A DNA stretch of 64,000 nucleotides from Colias croceus (lineage: Eukaryota; Arthropoda; Insecta; Lepidoptera; Pieridae): assembly GCF_905220415.1 (NCBI RefSeq), contig NC_059537.1:2221989-2285988 (forward strand), given 5' to 3'. Every line of letters begins with the position of its first letter. The stretch's first letter is position 1. The translations under genes and the position numbers were made by a program. Shown in pieces: positions 20,601 through 28,152 of the stretch. Below the pieces are notes generated by a model. It did no database searches. It worked only from the letters and a program-made list of their open reading frames with translations, and had not been told where the DNA came from.

Positions 20601-22412
20601 AACTAGGTTTCCGCCCGCAGCTTCGCCCGCGCAGTCAAAGAAAAACCGCATTGTTCCCGTTCCCGTGGGATTTCCGGGATTGCGTTAGTTTCTAATTTGA
20701 GGAGTGACCTGCAGGTGTACTTCGAAGACTGCTACTGGATCTAATAGACGAGTAGAGCTAGGAATGCCGAGTTTGGGCTCGTTTTGTTAGTTATGTCGAG
20801 ACCTTACCTCCGGAATTGATGGAGTGACCTGCAGGTGTCCTTGGAAGACTGCTACTGGAACTATTATACGAGTAAAGCTAGGTGTGCCGAGTTTGGGCTC
20901 GTTTTGTTAGTTATGTTGAGACCTTACCTCCGGACTTAATGGAGTGACCTGCAGGTGTACTTCGAAGACTGCTACTGGAACTAATAGACGAGTAGAGCTA
21001 GGTGTGCCGAGTTTGGGCATGTTTTGTTAGTTATGTTGAGACCATACCTCCGGACTTGATGGAGTGACCTGCAGGTGTACTTCGAAGACTGCTACTGGAA
21101 CTAATAGACGAGTAGAGCTAGGTGTGCCGAGATTGGGCTCGTTTTGTTAGTAATGTTGAGACCTTACCTCCGGACTTGATGGAGTGACCAGCAGGTACTA
21201 ACAAAACGAGCCCAACCTAGCTCTACTCGTATAATAGTTCCAGTAGCAGTCTTCGAAGTACACCTGCAGGTCATTCCATCAAGTCCGGAGGTAAGGTCTC
21301 GACATAACTAACAAAACGAGCCCAAACTCGGCACACCTAGCTCTACTCGTCTATTAGTTCCAGTAGCAGTCTTCGAAGTACACCTGCAGGTCACTCCATC
21401 AAGTCCGGAGGTAAGGTCTCGACATAACTAACAAAACGAGCCCAAACTCGGCATTCCTAGCTCTACTCGTCTATTAGATCCAGTAGCAGTCTTCGAAGTA
21501 CACCTGCAGGTCACTCCATCAAATCAGAAACTAACGCAATCCCGGAAATCCCACGGGAACGGGAACTATGCGGTTTTTATTTGAGTGCGCGGGCGAAACT
21601 GAGGGCGGAAACCTAGTTGTTATTAAAACACAATTGCCATCTTCAAAAATATTTTGGGGCACTTATTCTCGCGCGGTTGCAGTTTACAAACAATACCCCG
21701 AATTAATTAATAAAACATAAAACTCTTAAATATTGCACTTTAAAAAGTTTTATGAACCTTTTTAAATGATTTTCTAGTATAATTTCACTAACGTCCTTAA
21801 CTTTTTATGAGTTTTGACTGGGCACGTCGGTGAAAACCTATATTGACTAGATGTCTCGACATAAAATCAGTTAATAAGGATATTGACCGATGCCCTTAGT
21901 CAATAACGTTATTAACTGGTTTAATCAGATAAAATCAGTTAATAAGGATATTAACCGACGCCCTTAGTCAATATCCTTATTAACTGATTTTACCGGTCAA
22001 TAACGTTATTGACTGGTTCAGGGTTTTGACTGTAACATATATATCACTCGAATGCGAAACCCACACAAATTAATTTTTTGAAGTGATACTTCTTTGATAG
22101 TAAAATTTCATGGTCGCGTCATGGCAATATCATGGAGTAAGACGATTTTGGTATCTTTGAATCTTGCCAAAGAAGGTCCACTTTTGACACGGTGCTCTGC
22201 AAACTATCTTTTTCCTAAATGAAAAATTATTCTTCCAGATAAGCCAACCAGCCACAATCCAATCGTCCCGCGCGCCATCAGAAGCGTCCACAGAGTCTGC
22301 GATATCGCTCAAGGAAGTTTCCAGAAAGCCAGATCCAAGAGGTATCTCCCCCGTGCCCAGAGCACGGTCGAGGACCAAACTCGTTGATGGAGTGCCACAA
22401 ACCACTGTTTAA
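2658..22412 (+). CDS. Gli: gliotactin, cholinesterase-like septate-junction protein
   Basis: Fourteen coding exons: 2658-2963, 3384-3533, 3903-4040, 4389-4535, 10858-11014, 11408-11619, 12023-12193, 12638-12839, 13744-13931, 15438-15730, 16974-17169, 17986-18101, 19627-19777, 22239-22412. All junctions are GT/AG and in phase; total 866 codons (the fly protein is somewhat longer). The ATG at 2658 opens a signal peptide (KILITLLLCATVKC). A Tyr/Asn/Pro-rich linker is followed by a type-B carboxylesterase fold with EDCLYLNV at 236-243. The nucleophile elbow reads FGPGAG, so Gly345 replaces the catalytic Ser: no hydrolase activity is expected. A single membrane span lies at about 731-754. The cytoplasmic tail carries Tyr765, Tyr790 and Tyr792 and ends QTTV, a class I PDZ ligand. 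In flies gliotactin sits at tricellular septate junctions and binds Discs large. Introns 4 and 13 are swollen by transposons. Confidence 0.95.
4598..5025. repeat. lepidopteran interspersed repeat with inverted ends, in Gli intron 4
   Basis: Starts AACCGACTTCAAAAAAAAGG and ends CTTGAAGTCGGTTTTTG, so about 12 bp of each end are inverted copies. The start is a widespread lepidopteran repeat end; the other end of the same family reappears inverted at 63037-63072. The internal part has no coding capacity I can see. Probably a MITE-like non-autonomous element; superfamily unknown. Confidence 0.6.
5292..5692 (-). mobile_element. Helitron-like (Lep1-type) non-autonomous fragment with CA microsatellite
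   Basis: Begins CTAGCGG (reverse of the CTAG 3' end) and passes through the CCCGTTCCCGGGATTTCCGG block found in all copies of this family here. It ends near the TATAATATTAGTAGGA 5' terminus. A (CA)n tract at about 5621-5654 lies where other copies have a GACA repeat. Microsatellites next to these lepidopteran Helitrons are well known. Confidence 0.6.
5621..5654. repeat. (CA)n microsatellite
   Basis: About 17 uninterrupted AC units, inside the Helitron-like repeat at 5292-5692. Confidence 0.9.
6931..6980. repeat. perfect 23-bp inverted repeat at the transposase stop codon
   Basis: Arms 6931-6953 and 6958-6980 are perfect reverse complements around the 4-bp spacer AATA. The arm begins ACTTATTTCAATAACC. 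The TAA stop of the transposase (6960-6962) lies inside the right arm. It would form a strong hairpin in RNA from either strand. Confidence 0.9.
6960..9568 (-). CDS. transposase with DUF7869/RNase H-like core (Sola-like)
   Basis: Three exons on the minus strand: 9431-9568 (ATG at 9568), 9249-9344 and 6960-9104; all junctions are phase 0 with GT/AG, giving 792 residues. A Ser-rich low-complexity stretch lies near residues 115-135, and a CKCRLRC cluster at about 251-257 and CDNC at about 448-451 look like metal ligands. The core has YDLQ (Asp500), WDETQGQRG, TDNCAGQHKN (Asp590) and ITHKFLIKGHTQNEAD (about 617-633), the pattern of the DUF7869 family found in many insect mobile genes. Asp500, Asp590 and an acidic residue near 631-633 are plausible catalytic residues (inference). 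No stop or frameshift breaks it, so the enzyme may be functional. The single-ORF reading starting at 9095 misses the two upstream exons. Confidence 0.82.
10651..10810. mobile_element. MITE, GAAGTGAAACTTCTTT family, copy 1
   Basis: Contains GTGCGTGTACTAGTGTACAC (near-palindrome), then AAGAAGTGAAACTTCTT, and ends AAAGAAGTTTCACTTCAAA. It shares its full order with copies at 24900-25128 and 61481-61704 but lacks an internal stretch. It ends about 47 bp before Gli exon 5. Confidence 0.65.
11704..11907. mobile_element. snap-back Helitron-like copy in Gli intron 6
   Basis: The right part (about 11753-11907) is a forward copy of the Helitron-like repeat, ending GAGACTAGT. The left part (about 11704-11752) is the reverse complement of the same 3' terminal region, so the copy has two 3' ends pointing outward (both CTAG). 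Confidence 0.6.
12866..13027 (+). repeat. ~165-bp interspersed repeat (CTCCGNCCGTCGGAG family), copy 1
   Basis: Same sequence order as copies at 19014-19188, 30575-30735, 35943-36104 and 58481-58759: GTGACACTCGGGGACTGCCG, CCACACCTCCG, GTGGGGAGCGTGAGG, then CCCGCGATAGAAGCTATGC. The two ends carry inverted versions of GCTATTGCATAGC. No coding capacity; 90-residue open frames in it are a by-product of G+C content. In Gli intron 8, directly after exon 8. Confidence 0.75.
13977..14044 (+). pseudogene. partial duplicate of Gli exon 9 in intron 9
   Basis: CGCTACATGTACACGCTGGA followed by CCCGCGCGGCGTGTACGACG closely copies the exon 9 stretch at 13821-13872. It starts about 45 bp after the exon 9 donor. 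The copy is rearranged internally (extra GTGTACGGC units) and is not flanked by usable splice sites that keep phase. Confidence 0.6.
14278..14456 (-). mobile_element. Helitron-like repeat fragment, minus orientation
   Basis: Starts CTAGCTGCTCGTCCCGGCTC and ends AAATTAGTGTAGAT; internal AGCCTATGTTCATCAGGGAT is shared with the plus-oriented copy at 39177-39355. Confidence 0.6.
14652..14731 (-). tRNA. tRNA-Leu (anticodon TAG)
   Basis: Minus-strand 80-nt cloverleaf with a 7-bp acceptor stem (GGCAGCG with CGCTGTC, one G-U) and discriminator A. The D arm contains GTGGCCGAGCGG (A box). The anticodon stem CTGGT/ACCAG closes the loop TTTAGGC, anticodon TAG, reading CUA. A long class II variable arm follows, then GGTTCGAATCC (B box). 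Downstream on the minus strand are runs of T, a pol III terminator. It lies antisense in Gli intron 9. No defect seen; probably functional. Confidence 0.93.
15778..15965 (-). mobile_element. Helitron-like repeat fragment in Gli intron 10
   Basis: Opens CTAGCTTACCGCCCGCGGC, the hairpin-forming 3' terminus in minus orientation, and continues to a decayed TATATATATTATTAAGAAG end. Similar to 33258-33420. Confidence 0.55.
16249..16459 (-). mobile_element. Lep1-type Helitron fragment in Gli intron 10
   Basis: CTAGCTTTCCACCCGCGGC at the left, CCCGTGGGATATCCGGGAT inside, and TTATAATATTAAGTATGGAT at the right: the family pattern in minus orientation. Confidence 0.65.
16490..16949 (+). mobile_element. 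non-autonomous Helitron-like element (type 3), copy A
   Basis: About 460 bp: starts near TCTATACATATAATAAATCT, has a (GTCT)n tract at about 16612-16631 and ends GGCGAAAGCTAG before T, after a GCGCGGACGGAGTCGCGGGC hairpin. Nearly identical to 18457-18904. It ends 24 bp before Gli exon 11. Confidence 0.75.
17170..17245 (+). repeat. (GGTATC)-like imperfect hexanucleotide tract at the Gli exon 11 donor
   Basis: Immediately after the exon 11 donor (17170) there are repeated CGGTAC/CGGTATC units to about 17245, giving many GGTA trinucleotides next to the real splice donor. Confidence 0.75.
17787..17976 (-). mobile_element. Lep1-type Helitron fragment abutting Gli exon 12
   Basis: Minus orientation, from CTAGTGGTCCGCCCCGGC to TTATAATATTAGTATGGAT, with a (CAGA)n tract at about 17928-17943. 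Only about 9 bp (AATTTCCAG) separate its end from exon 12 (17986). Confidence 0.7.
18457..18904 (+). mobile_element. non-autonomous Helitron-like element (type 3), copy B
   Basis: Almost the same sequence as 16490-16949, with small indels and a longer (GTCT)n tract. It starts TCAATACATATAATAAATC and ends GCGGAAGCTAG before T. In Gli intron 12. Confidence 0.75.
18912..19240. mobile_element. snap-back copy of the tRNA-like SINE, interrupted by another repeat
   Basis: Left half: TTATAAATTTATAAAGAATA, then the reverse complement of a tRNA-like 3' half (ATCACGAGGCGGGACTCGAA), a short spacer, and a forward 3' half ending TCCCGCCTCGTGATCG. The usual end (TCTATTCTTTATAAATTTAT) resumes only after 19188. 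The interruption at 19014-19188 is the ~165-bp repeat. The two facing tRNA 3' halves differ from the plain copies at 58991 and 61031. Confidence 0.65.
19014..19188 (-). repeat. ~165-bp interspersed repeat, copy 2, nested in a SINE
   Basis: Minus orientation, from AAGCTATTGCATAGCTTC to CCCGAGTGCCACACGTCG, with a short TATATATA expansion at about 19042-19050. T-runs at both sides may be a target duplication. Confidence 0.75.
20183..22037. mobile_element. 1.86-kb fold-back element in Gli intron 13
   Basis: The outer ends, TGTTACAGTCAAAACCCTGA and its reverse complement, continue as near-identical inverted arms of roughly 520 bp each, followed by oppositely oriented tandem arrays that meet near 21190. 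The outermost 200 bp of each arm are built from short palindromes (such as GTCAATAACGTTATTGAC). TATATA flanks both sides (20177-20182, 22038-22043), a palindromic likely target duplication. Both arms hold the same truncated Lep1-type fragment (about 20605-20684 on the left). No transposase frame. Superfamily not recognised. Confidence 0.85.
20701..21180 (+). repeat. four tandem 120-bp units in the fold-back element
   Basis: Units start at 20701, 20821, 20941 and 21061, each beginning GGAGTGACCTGCAGGTGT and exactly 120 bp long. About 2.7 inverted units follow (about 21199-21518), so the centre of the element is asymmetric. Confidence 0.9.
22078..22192 (+). mobile_element. MITE just upstream of the last Gli exon
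   Basis: Starts TTGAAGTGATACTTCTTTG and ends AAAGAAGGTCCACTTTTGAC, the diverged inverted end. Same order as the longer copy at 54209-54360 (AGTAAAATTTCA, GGCAATA, CATGGAGTAA). It ends 46 bp before exon 14. Confidence 0.6.
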
Positions 22413-23880
22413 AAGTGTTTTTAAAAAAAAAAAGTATAGTAAAACCTACTTGCAGTGTATTTAAAAAAAATTATATACATAAACCTCTTTGAAAACAAAG
22501 TTTTTCATCTAAAAATGTAGAAGGTTTTCATAACCAGGACTGAAAACGTTGATGGAGTGCCTTAGACCACTGTTTATAAAAAATGTGTGAATGTAGTGTT
22601 TCAGAAAAAGATTGCTATTTTATTTTTATTTTTAAATTGTTCGTGAACACATGAATATATTTTAAATTTTACCCTGGCCAAATCTTATTGGAAGTTTAAC
22701 ATTTTTATTTATTCCATTATAATTAAAAATTATTGTGAAAATGCGCATATTAAGTAATTAATTTTCTAATTTTGATTCTAAATGTTATTGCTATATTATT
22801 CCGTCATTTTTATTAGGAATTTTTTTTATTCATAAATGAATTTTAGATTTTTGCATTTGGCAGCTGTTCGTTATTGGCAAATTATAAAATAATTTAGTGT
22901 TAAGTTTATTAATTACCACCGTATTCTTATAAAATTAGATCTCTTGTAAGCAGTATAAGATCCGGAGTTAAAATTCATATTATTATTTATGAACACAATC
23001 AAAAAAATAAAAATAATTATTAAGTCTCTACTTCCCAAAGTTTTAGCGCATTTGTCTCGTTAAAATTTGGAGTAATTACTTGCAATTTTTTTTTATTTGA
23101 ATTATTTATTAACTCCGGGTCCAAATGTTCATTGAACAAATGTAATGCCATTACCATTTTTATTTTAGATCTTCCAACGAGATATATTTTTATTTTTAGC
23201 GTTTTTAATTGTTACCTTAAAGGTACGATTCATATGAAATGTGCTATTTTATTTTTTTTCTTTTTTTATGTTATATTTTTATGCTTTAAAAACGTGCATG
23301 ATTTAATTTTTTCGATATATTTACTTCAATGTTTTTCTATTACAGTTATAGCTTTTATTGTATTAGGTTATTTTATCAACTTGATTTTTACACAATTATT
23401 ACACAAAAAAGAAATATGTAATAAAAAGTGATAAATATTAGATTTTCTTTAGTTTTCAAAAGATGTAGTTCGCACCTAAATTATATGATATCGCTTCGTT
23501 CTTCGATGAAATTATACTATCATTTTTAAATTAAATTCTTGTATGTGATGAAAATTGTTAAAATTAAGTGATTTAGTATAATAATTATAATAGTGGTATG
23601 TTTGTGATCGTCCTGTCCGTCCAGCGAAGTGCAATTATTGACTTTTATTTATGACAATTATTACAGACACTGCCAGCGTGTTTTTGTATATATAGAAAAT
23701 AAAATATTTTTTTCTCAAACAATTGTGTTTTATTCATTTTATAAGGTGTATCATCCTGCTCCCATTGCCAACGTGAAAAAGCAAACACGAAATTTAAAAT
23801 AAAATAGTTAATAAGGAAATATTTTACAGTCATCAGGAATATTACATTTTTCAAAATCAACGTAGTTTTTGAATTTGTCC
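22413..23880 (+). other. probable Gli 3' untranslated region and flanking DNA
   Basis: Very A+T-rich, with no coding frame I can support. It holds a second copy of the last Gli codons at 22548-22576. Several AATAAA-like hexamers are present (for example near 23007); I cannot pick the poly(A) site. Confidence 0.4.
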
Positions 23881-23883
23881 ATT

Positions 23884-24237
23884 ATACAGGGTGTCCCAGT
23901 ATTGGTATACTGCGCGCGAAGGGACTTGTAGTCTTGCATACACTGATCACGTAAAAAATGCTTAAACAACAAAATTGCATCAAAAAATTTTTGCTAAATT
24001 TTTCCTGAAAATCCATGTTTTTTTCTCGAGTTTCGCGCAGCCGGCATATACCGCTTCGCTAATGTGAGCATTTTGTCTATGAAAACATAATCTCAAGCTG
24101 GTAGCAAAGCTGGGCGGGTTGCTTGTTATGGGTGTACACATAGTTTTAAGAACTCATCTATTTTTTACGTACTCAGCGTATGCAAAACTATAACCTCCTT
24201 TGAGCTTAGTATACCAACAGTGGGACATCCTGTATAA
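23884..24237. mobile_element. mariner-like MITE with ACAGGGTGTCCCA ends
   Basis: The left end TATACAGGGTGTCCCAGT and right end GTGGGACATCCTGTATA are inverted copies extending over about 30 bp with a few mismatches. ATTA/TA next to both ends suits a TA-type duplication. No coding capacity. A lone similar end (GGGACACCCTGTATA) is at about 59838. Confidence 0.7.
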
Positions 24238-24349
24238 TACCCATGGAGGGTTGTCGCGTAAAAACCACAGGACAGTTCTTTGTATATTATGATAATATAT
24301 TATGTATTTAGATATAAGTTACATATTATGTAATATCGACATGATTTTA

Positions 24350-24515
24350 AAAGAGCAACTATGGAGTTTCTTGCCGATTCTTCTCCATAGATCACTGCTT
24401 TCCGAATCGGTGGTAAATGTTAAAATAATTATGTAATGACGATTCGAAAGTGCTACTAAATAGTACTGTAGTCTAATTGAATAAATGAATGTTTGAGTTT
24501 GAGTTTGAGTTTGAA
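24350..24515 (+). mobile_element. 3' fragment of a LINE with (TTTGAG)n tail
   Basis: ATGGAGTTTCTTGCCGATTC and TTTCCGAATCGGTGGTA are common 3' sequences of lepidopteran non-LTR elements. It ends in GTTTGA/TTTGAG units at about 24492-24512. Confidence 0.55.
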
Positions 24516-24774
24516 ATACAACCTTAATACAACTATGGAAAAAGTATTTCTTTAACTGTTAAACATTGTTATTGCTCTTTTCTCTGTATTTATTAGGACT
24601 AAAGTACCATTACCACTACCATTAGGAGGAATATTTCAAGTGCTTACAATAATAATTGTTACATTGACTATCCAGCGTGATGACGCTATTTAGCAAATCA
24701 TTAAAAAACTATTCAAGACTAAATAAAACAAACTACACTCACAAATAACACTACTGACCAACTAAAACACTACA

Positions 24775-24895
24775 AACGACGAGTGGTGGTCTTCAAGCGT
24801 AGAGTGAACAGGTACCTTCTAGGGAAGCGCGTTCCATCTTAGACCACATCTCAGCTTAACATCAGGCGAGATTGTGGTCAAGCGCTTCCCTATTC
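24775..24895 (+). repeat. interspersed repeat fragment
   Basis: GGGAAGCGCGTTCCATCTTA and CAGGCGAGATTGTGGTCAAG resemble 3' ends of lepidopteran LINEs (RTE-like). Type uncertain. Confidence 0.4.
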
Positions 24896-24899
24896 CCAA

Positions 24900-25128
24900 A
24901 AAAAAAATGTGTGCGTGTACTAGTGTACACACGTAAGAAGTGAAACTTCTTTATGACCTTATTTTTCAAAAAATAATTTACATACTATATGCAACTTTAC
25001 AGAAATACGTCGAATCACGCGTGGTAGGGATAAGAAAAAGATGGCGCGTAACGGAAAAATGTCACGCGTAACGAAAAAATGTTACACTAAATTTTTTTCC
25101 AACCCCGATAAAGAAGTTTCACTTCAAA
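24900..25128 (+). mobile_element. MITE, GAAGTGAAACTTCTTT family, copy 2 (longer form)
   Basis: Same ends as 10651-10810, and it keeps the internal ACGTCGAATCACGCGTGGTA and GTCACGCGTAACG segment missing there. Its reverse complement is the copy at 61481-61704. Confidence 0.7.
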
Positions 25129-25356
25129 TATGCTCTAAGTTATAAGTTGAGGTTGCCTTACCTGGCCTTATTCTATCATGGAGAATGGCAAACTCCCATA
25201 GGACTCTGGGCCTGATCGTTACACTGATGATTTATGGGTGATTAAACAGATAAAAATATACAGACTCTATGAATATAATAATTATAGATCTTTTCTATGG
25301 GATAGCAGAGATATTGGGATATTGATTAAGATCAATTTTGAATATAACGTTACTAA

Positions 25357-25959
25357 GGCCCTTCTGCCATTAGGTACGATACTTCTAGAATACGATACTC
25401 GCGTAGAATACTACTTAGATATTTGCTGGCTACCCGATGCTCGCATATTATGCGACTGAAAAATGACTAAATTCATCATTATTGTGCCTCGTTTTTGTGG
25501 ACCGACGTTATAATAATAATAATTCATTTATTTATTGCAACAACAGTTACGTCGTTATGTCGAGCAATCAGCAATTCCAGTGACGAAGAAGCTCTTGCAG
25601 TTTTTCTTTTTTATAGAAATAGAAGACGCCAACGTAAGAGTAAGAAGTACTGGATTCATCCATATATTGAAAGAAACATAAATTGTAGAGTTTTTGTAGC
25701 CGAACGAGAACTACAACATGATGATTAGATATTTTTATCTTTCTAACGAAGAGATACGCGCGAGAGTCGAGACGCGATGCAAAAGCGACCGACACGGTGA
25801 GTAGTGCTATTGTGCTATACTAGTCGCGGACGTGTAGGATACCAGTAGCGTAGTGTGCGAGCCTACATAAAAATGTATGTGAGATACTCCGCGGCGACTA
25901 GTCTCCGAGACTTGCAGGATACTTGAATCGCCTATGCGTATCGTAATGGGAGAAGGGCC
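25357..25959 (+). mobile_element. non-autonomous PIF/Harbinger element with TAA duplication
   Basis: Ends GGCCCTTCTGCCATTAGG and, inverted, GGCCCTTCTCCCATTACG. TAA lies directly outside both ends (25354-25356 and 25960-25962), the 3-bp duplication usual for PIF/Harbinger. The 603-bp element contains a coding remnant resembling the N-terminus of Harbinger-derived nucleases (25552-25728). Confidence 0.8.
25552..25728 (+). pseudogene. remnant of the N-terminal part of a PIF/Harbinger nuclease
   Basis: The frame reads ISNSSDEEALAVFLFYRNRR and then KKYWIHPYIERNINCRVFV, close to the opening of Harbinger/HARBI1-like proteins in which an acidic start is followed by a basic WIHP/WVHP motif. There is no in-frame ATG close by; the nearest (25558) is in another frame and soon stops. 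The DDE catalytic domain is missing. Decayed by internal deletion. Confidence 0.6.
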
Positions 25960-25962
25960 TAA

Positions 25963-28133
25963 AACTTCACTCAAATGTCAAACAAGAAACATAAACAAAT
26001 CACTCATCACTGACACAATTATGATTAATAATTTGACATTTTATTAATGGCCAGCTACCTAAATAAAAATGTTATAATTATTATTGATTAAGTAAAACAT
26101 GTTTTTATTTTATAGAATGATCTAAATAAATTAAGATATGTGTTAAAAATAATTTAAGTTTTGCTTCTGATTTATAAAGCATTTGAATTCAATAAAATTA
26201 AAAATAAAATATAGACATTCATTCGTATTAATCGATATATTCGACTTTTTTACTCCTGACAACACTGACAATCTCTGCTTGATAAGACCGGTAGTCATAG
26301 AAATCTAAATAACAATGCCGGTAGTGAACACATTATCTTTTTTTTCAAAGATTTGTTTTCCCATAGAATCAGAAGTAAATATTTTACCAAGAATTACTAG
26401 AAATAACATAATGAATTTTAAATATATTATGATTTCTGTAACAGTTAGGCCCAGTTTCGCCATTCTCCTTTAGGAACATAGTTAAAACATTTTGTTCCAG
26501 AAATCATCTCAATAATAAATACCTAATAATTAAATAACGTAGCTAGAAAAATGCTATATTATATGAACAAGTCGTAACCAGGCCATTAAATATTAAAAAA
26601 AAAAAAATATGAACAAATAACTTATTATAGTTCAGTGAAAATAGATGTCGCTATACGCTATTGAGTCGAGTTGAATCGCGCTAGTGAAATATTTTTGTTG
26701 TTTATTGATATAATTTTTGAATGGAAAGACACGACCCTCGAAGAGCTATTTGAGTCACAATTTTGAGTTATTAATTTTTGAAAAATCTGACAGTTAGTCA
26801 GATTTGTATTGTAGTGGAATTAGATTGTATTGACTCCGAAGCTGAAGGGATTATCATACACGCCAAACTGAGAGAAAAAAGAGGCCGCCATAGCCCATAG
26901 ATAGAAAGCATTTTGTAGAAAATAAACAATCTTGCTGTTTTTGTTACTAGGTACATAGGTATTTATTTTATTACTAGCTGTGCCCGCGACTTCGTCCGCG
27001 TGGAATAGTGACTGCATAGTAGTTACTACTTACTACTTAACTTTTATTGAATACACATAAGGTAACGGCACCAGTCGTGGACAAGCATCCAGTAATGGAC
27101 AAAATAAATATAAAATTTAAATATTAAGACCAAAATTAACGTTTTAAAATTTGAGTAAAAGTTTGGTTCATAGGCTATCAAAATACGACACTTCATGTTA
27201 TAGGTACGGCCAAAATGTTTGAAGATGGCAGAACGTTATGTTTAGTTGCTGCGACTCGTTTCGAAGAAATCCGTTTTTACTAAGGAAATCCTTAAGGAAG
27301 TGAGGACACAATTTTGGTTACTTATAAGAATTTTTGTATAAATGTCAGCAAAATGTGATATTACTTTTATTTATAGTATTTAAGTGTACGAAATATTAGG
27401 TACACGATTTACTATCATGATAGGTTATGTTGTTTAAATAAAATTCTTCACTGTCCATAACTGGATTTAATTCTATGGATATGGACATTGTCGAAAATAA
27501 ACTTTTTTTAAAGGTATTAATTATTACATGCGCTTTTATGTATTGTCTTTTCTTTCTGATTAATAATATACCTATCACGACCATTTCAAACAAAGGGCTC
27601 CAATATTGTACAACAATTGTCCATGAACTGACTTATTGAGAAAAAAAAACCCATATTTGGTGTTTCTTAACGGACATAACTCGTATTTAACGATGCATTT
27701 GTCCAATTTTTGCCTAGAAAATGGAAATTAAGACTGTTTTAAATATATTTAATAAACTGTACTATTTTTTATAAATACATCCCCGATTTATTGTATTCCA
27801 ATCATCATTTTCAAGATTCTATTGATAACAAAAATGAATGCCAAAATGTGTTGGTAAGCGCTGTTAGCATGTTAGCTACCACAATCGAGACTTTCGTACA
27901 CGAAATTATTGGGCGTCTCATCAAAATAAAGCTACAAACGGAAAATTAGCTTGATAGTAGTCACTTGCAAAAATGGGCGATGTATCCTGAACTATATGTA
28001 TTTAAGTGATTGGTGGGATCGGCAAAGTTTTATGTGTTTTTATTGACTCCTTTAAATTAATAATAATTATCATAGTCATTAGGTAATCAATAAGTCGGGA
28101 AGTACAAATAAAACAAACATTTACACATCATTC
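25963..28133. other. intergenic spacer between convergent Gli and ARMC3
   Basis: A+T-rich, no supported gene. One Helitron-like 3' end lies at 26968-27040. Minus-strand frames at 26820-27017 and 27396-27593 show no recognisable domain. Confidence 0.4.
26968..27040 (-). mobile_element. Helitron-like 3' end fragment
   Basis: CTAGCTGTGCCCGCGACTTC, then GTCCGCGTGGAATAGTGACT; the same 60 bp recur inverted at about 44245-44303. Confidence 0.6.
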
Positions 28134-28139
28134 TTTATT
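28134..28139 (-). terminator. poly(A) signal of ARMC3
   Basis: AATAAA on the minus strand, starting about 14 nt after the ARMC3 stop codon (28153). This implies a very short 3' UTR. Confidence 0.6.
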
Positions 28140-28152
28140 TCATTATCACAAG

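Noticed and set aside
27396..27593. Minus-strand ORF in the Gli-ARMC3 spacer
   Set aside because: No recognisable domain and no splice structure; likely chance.
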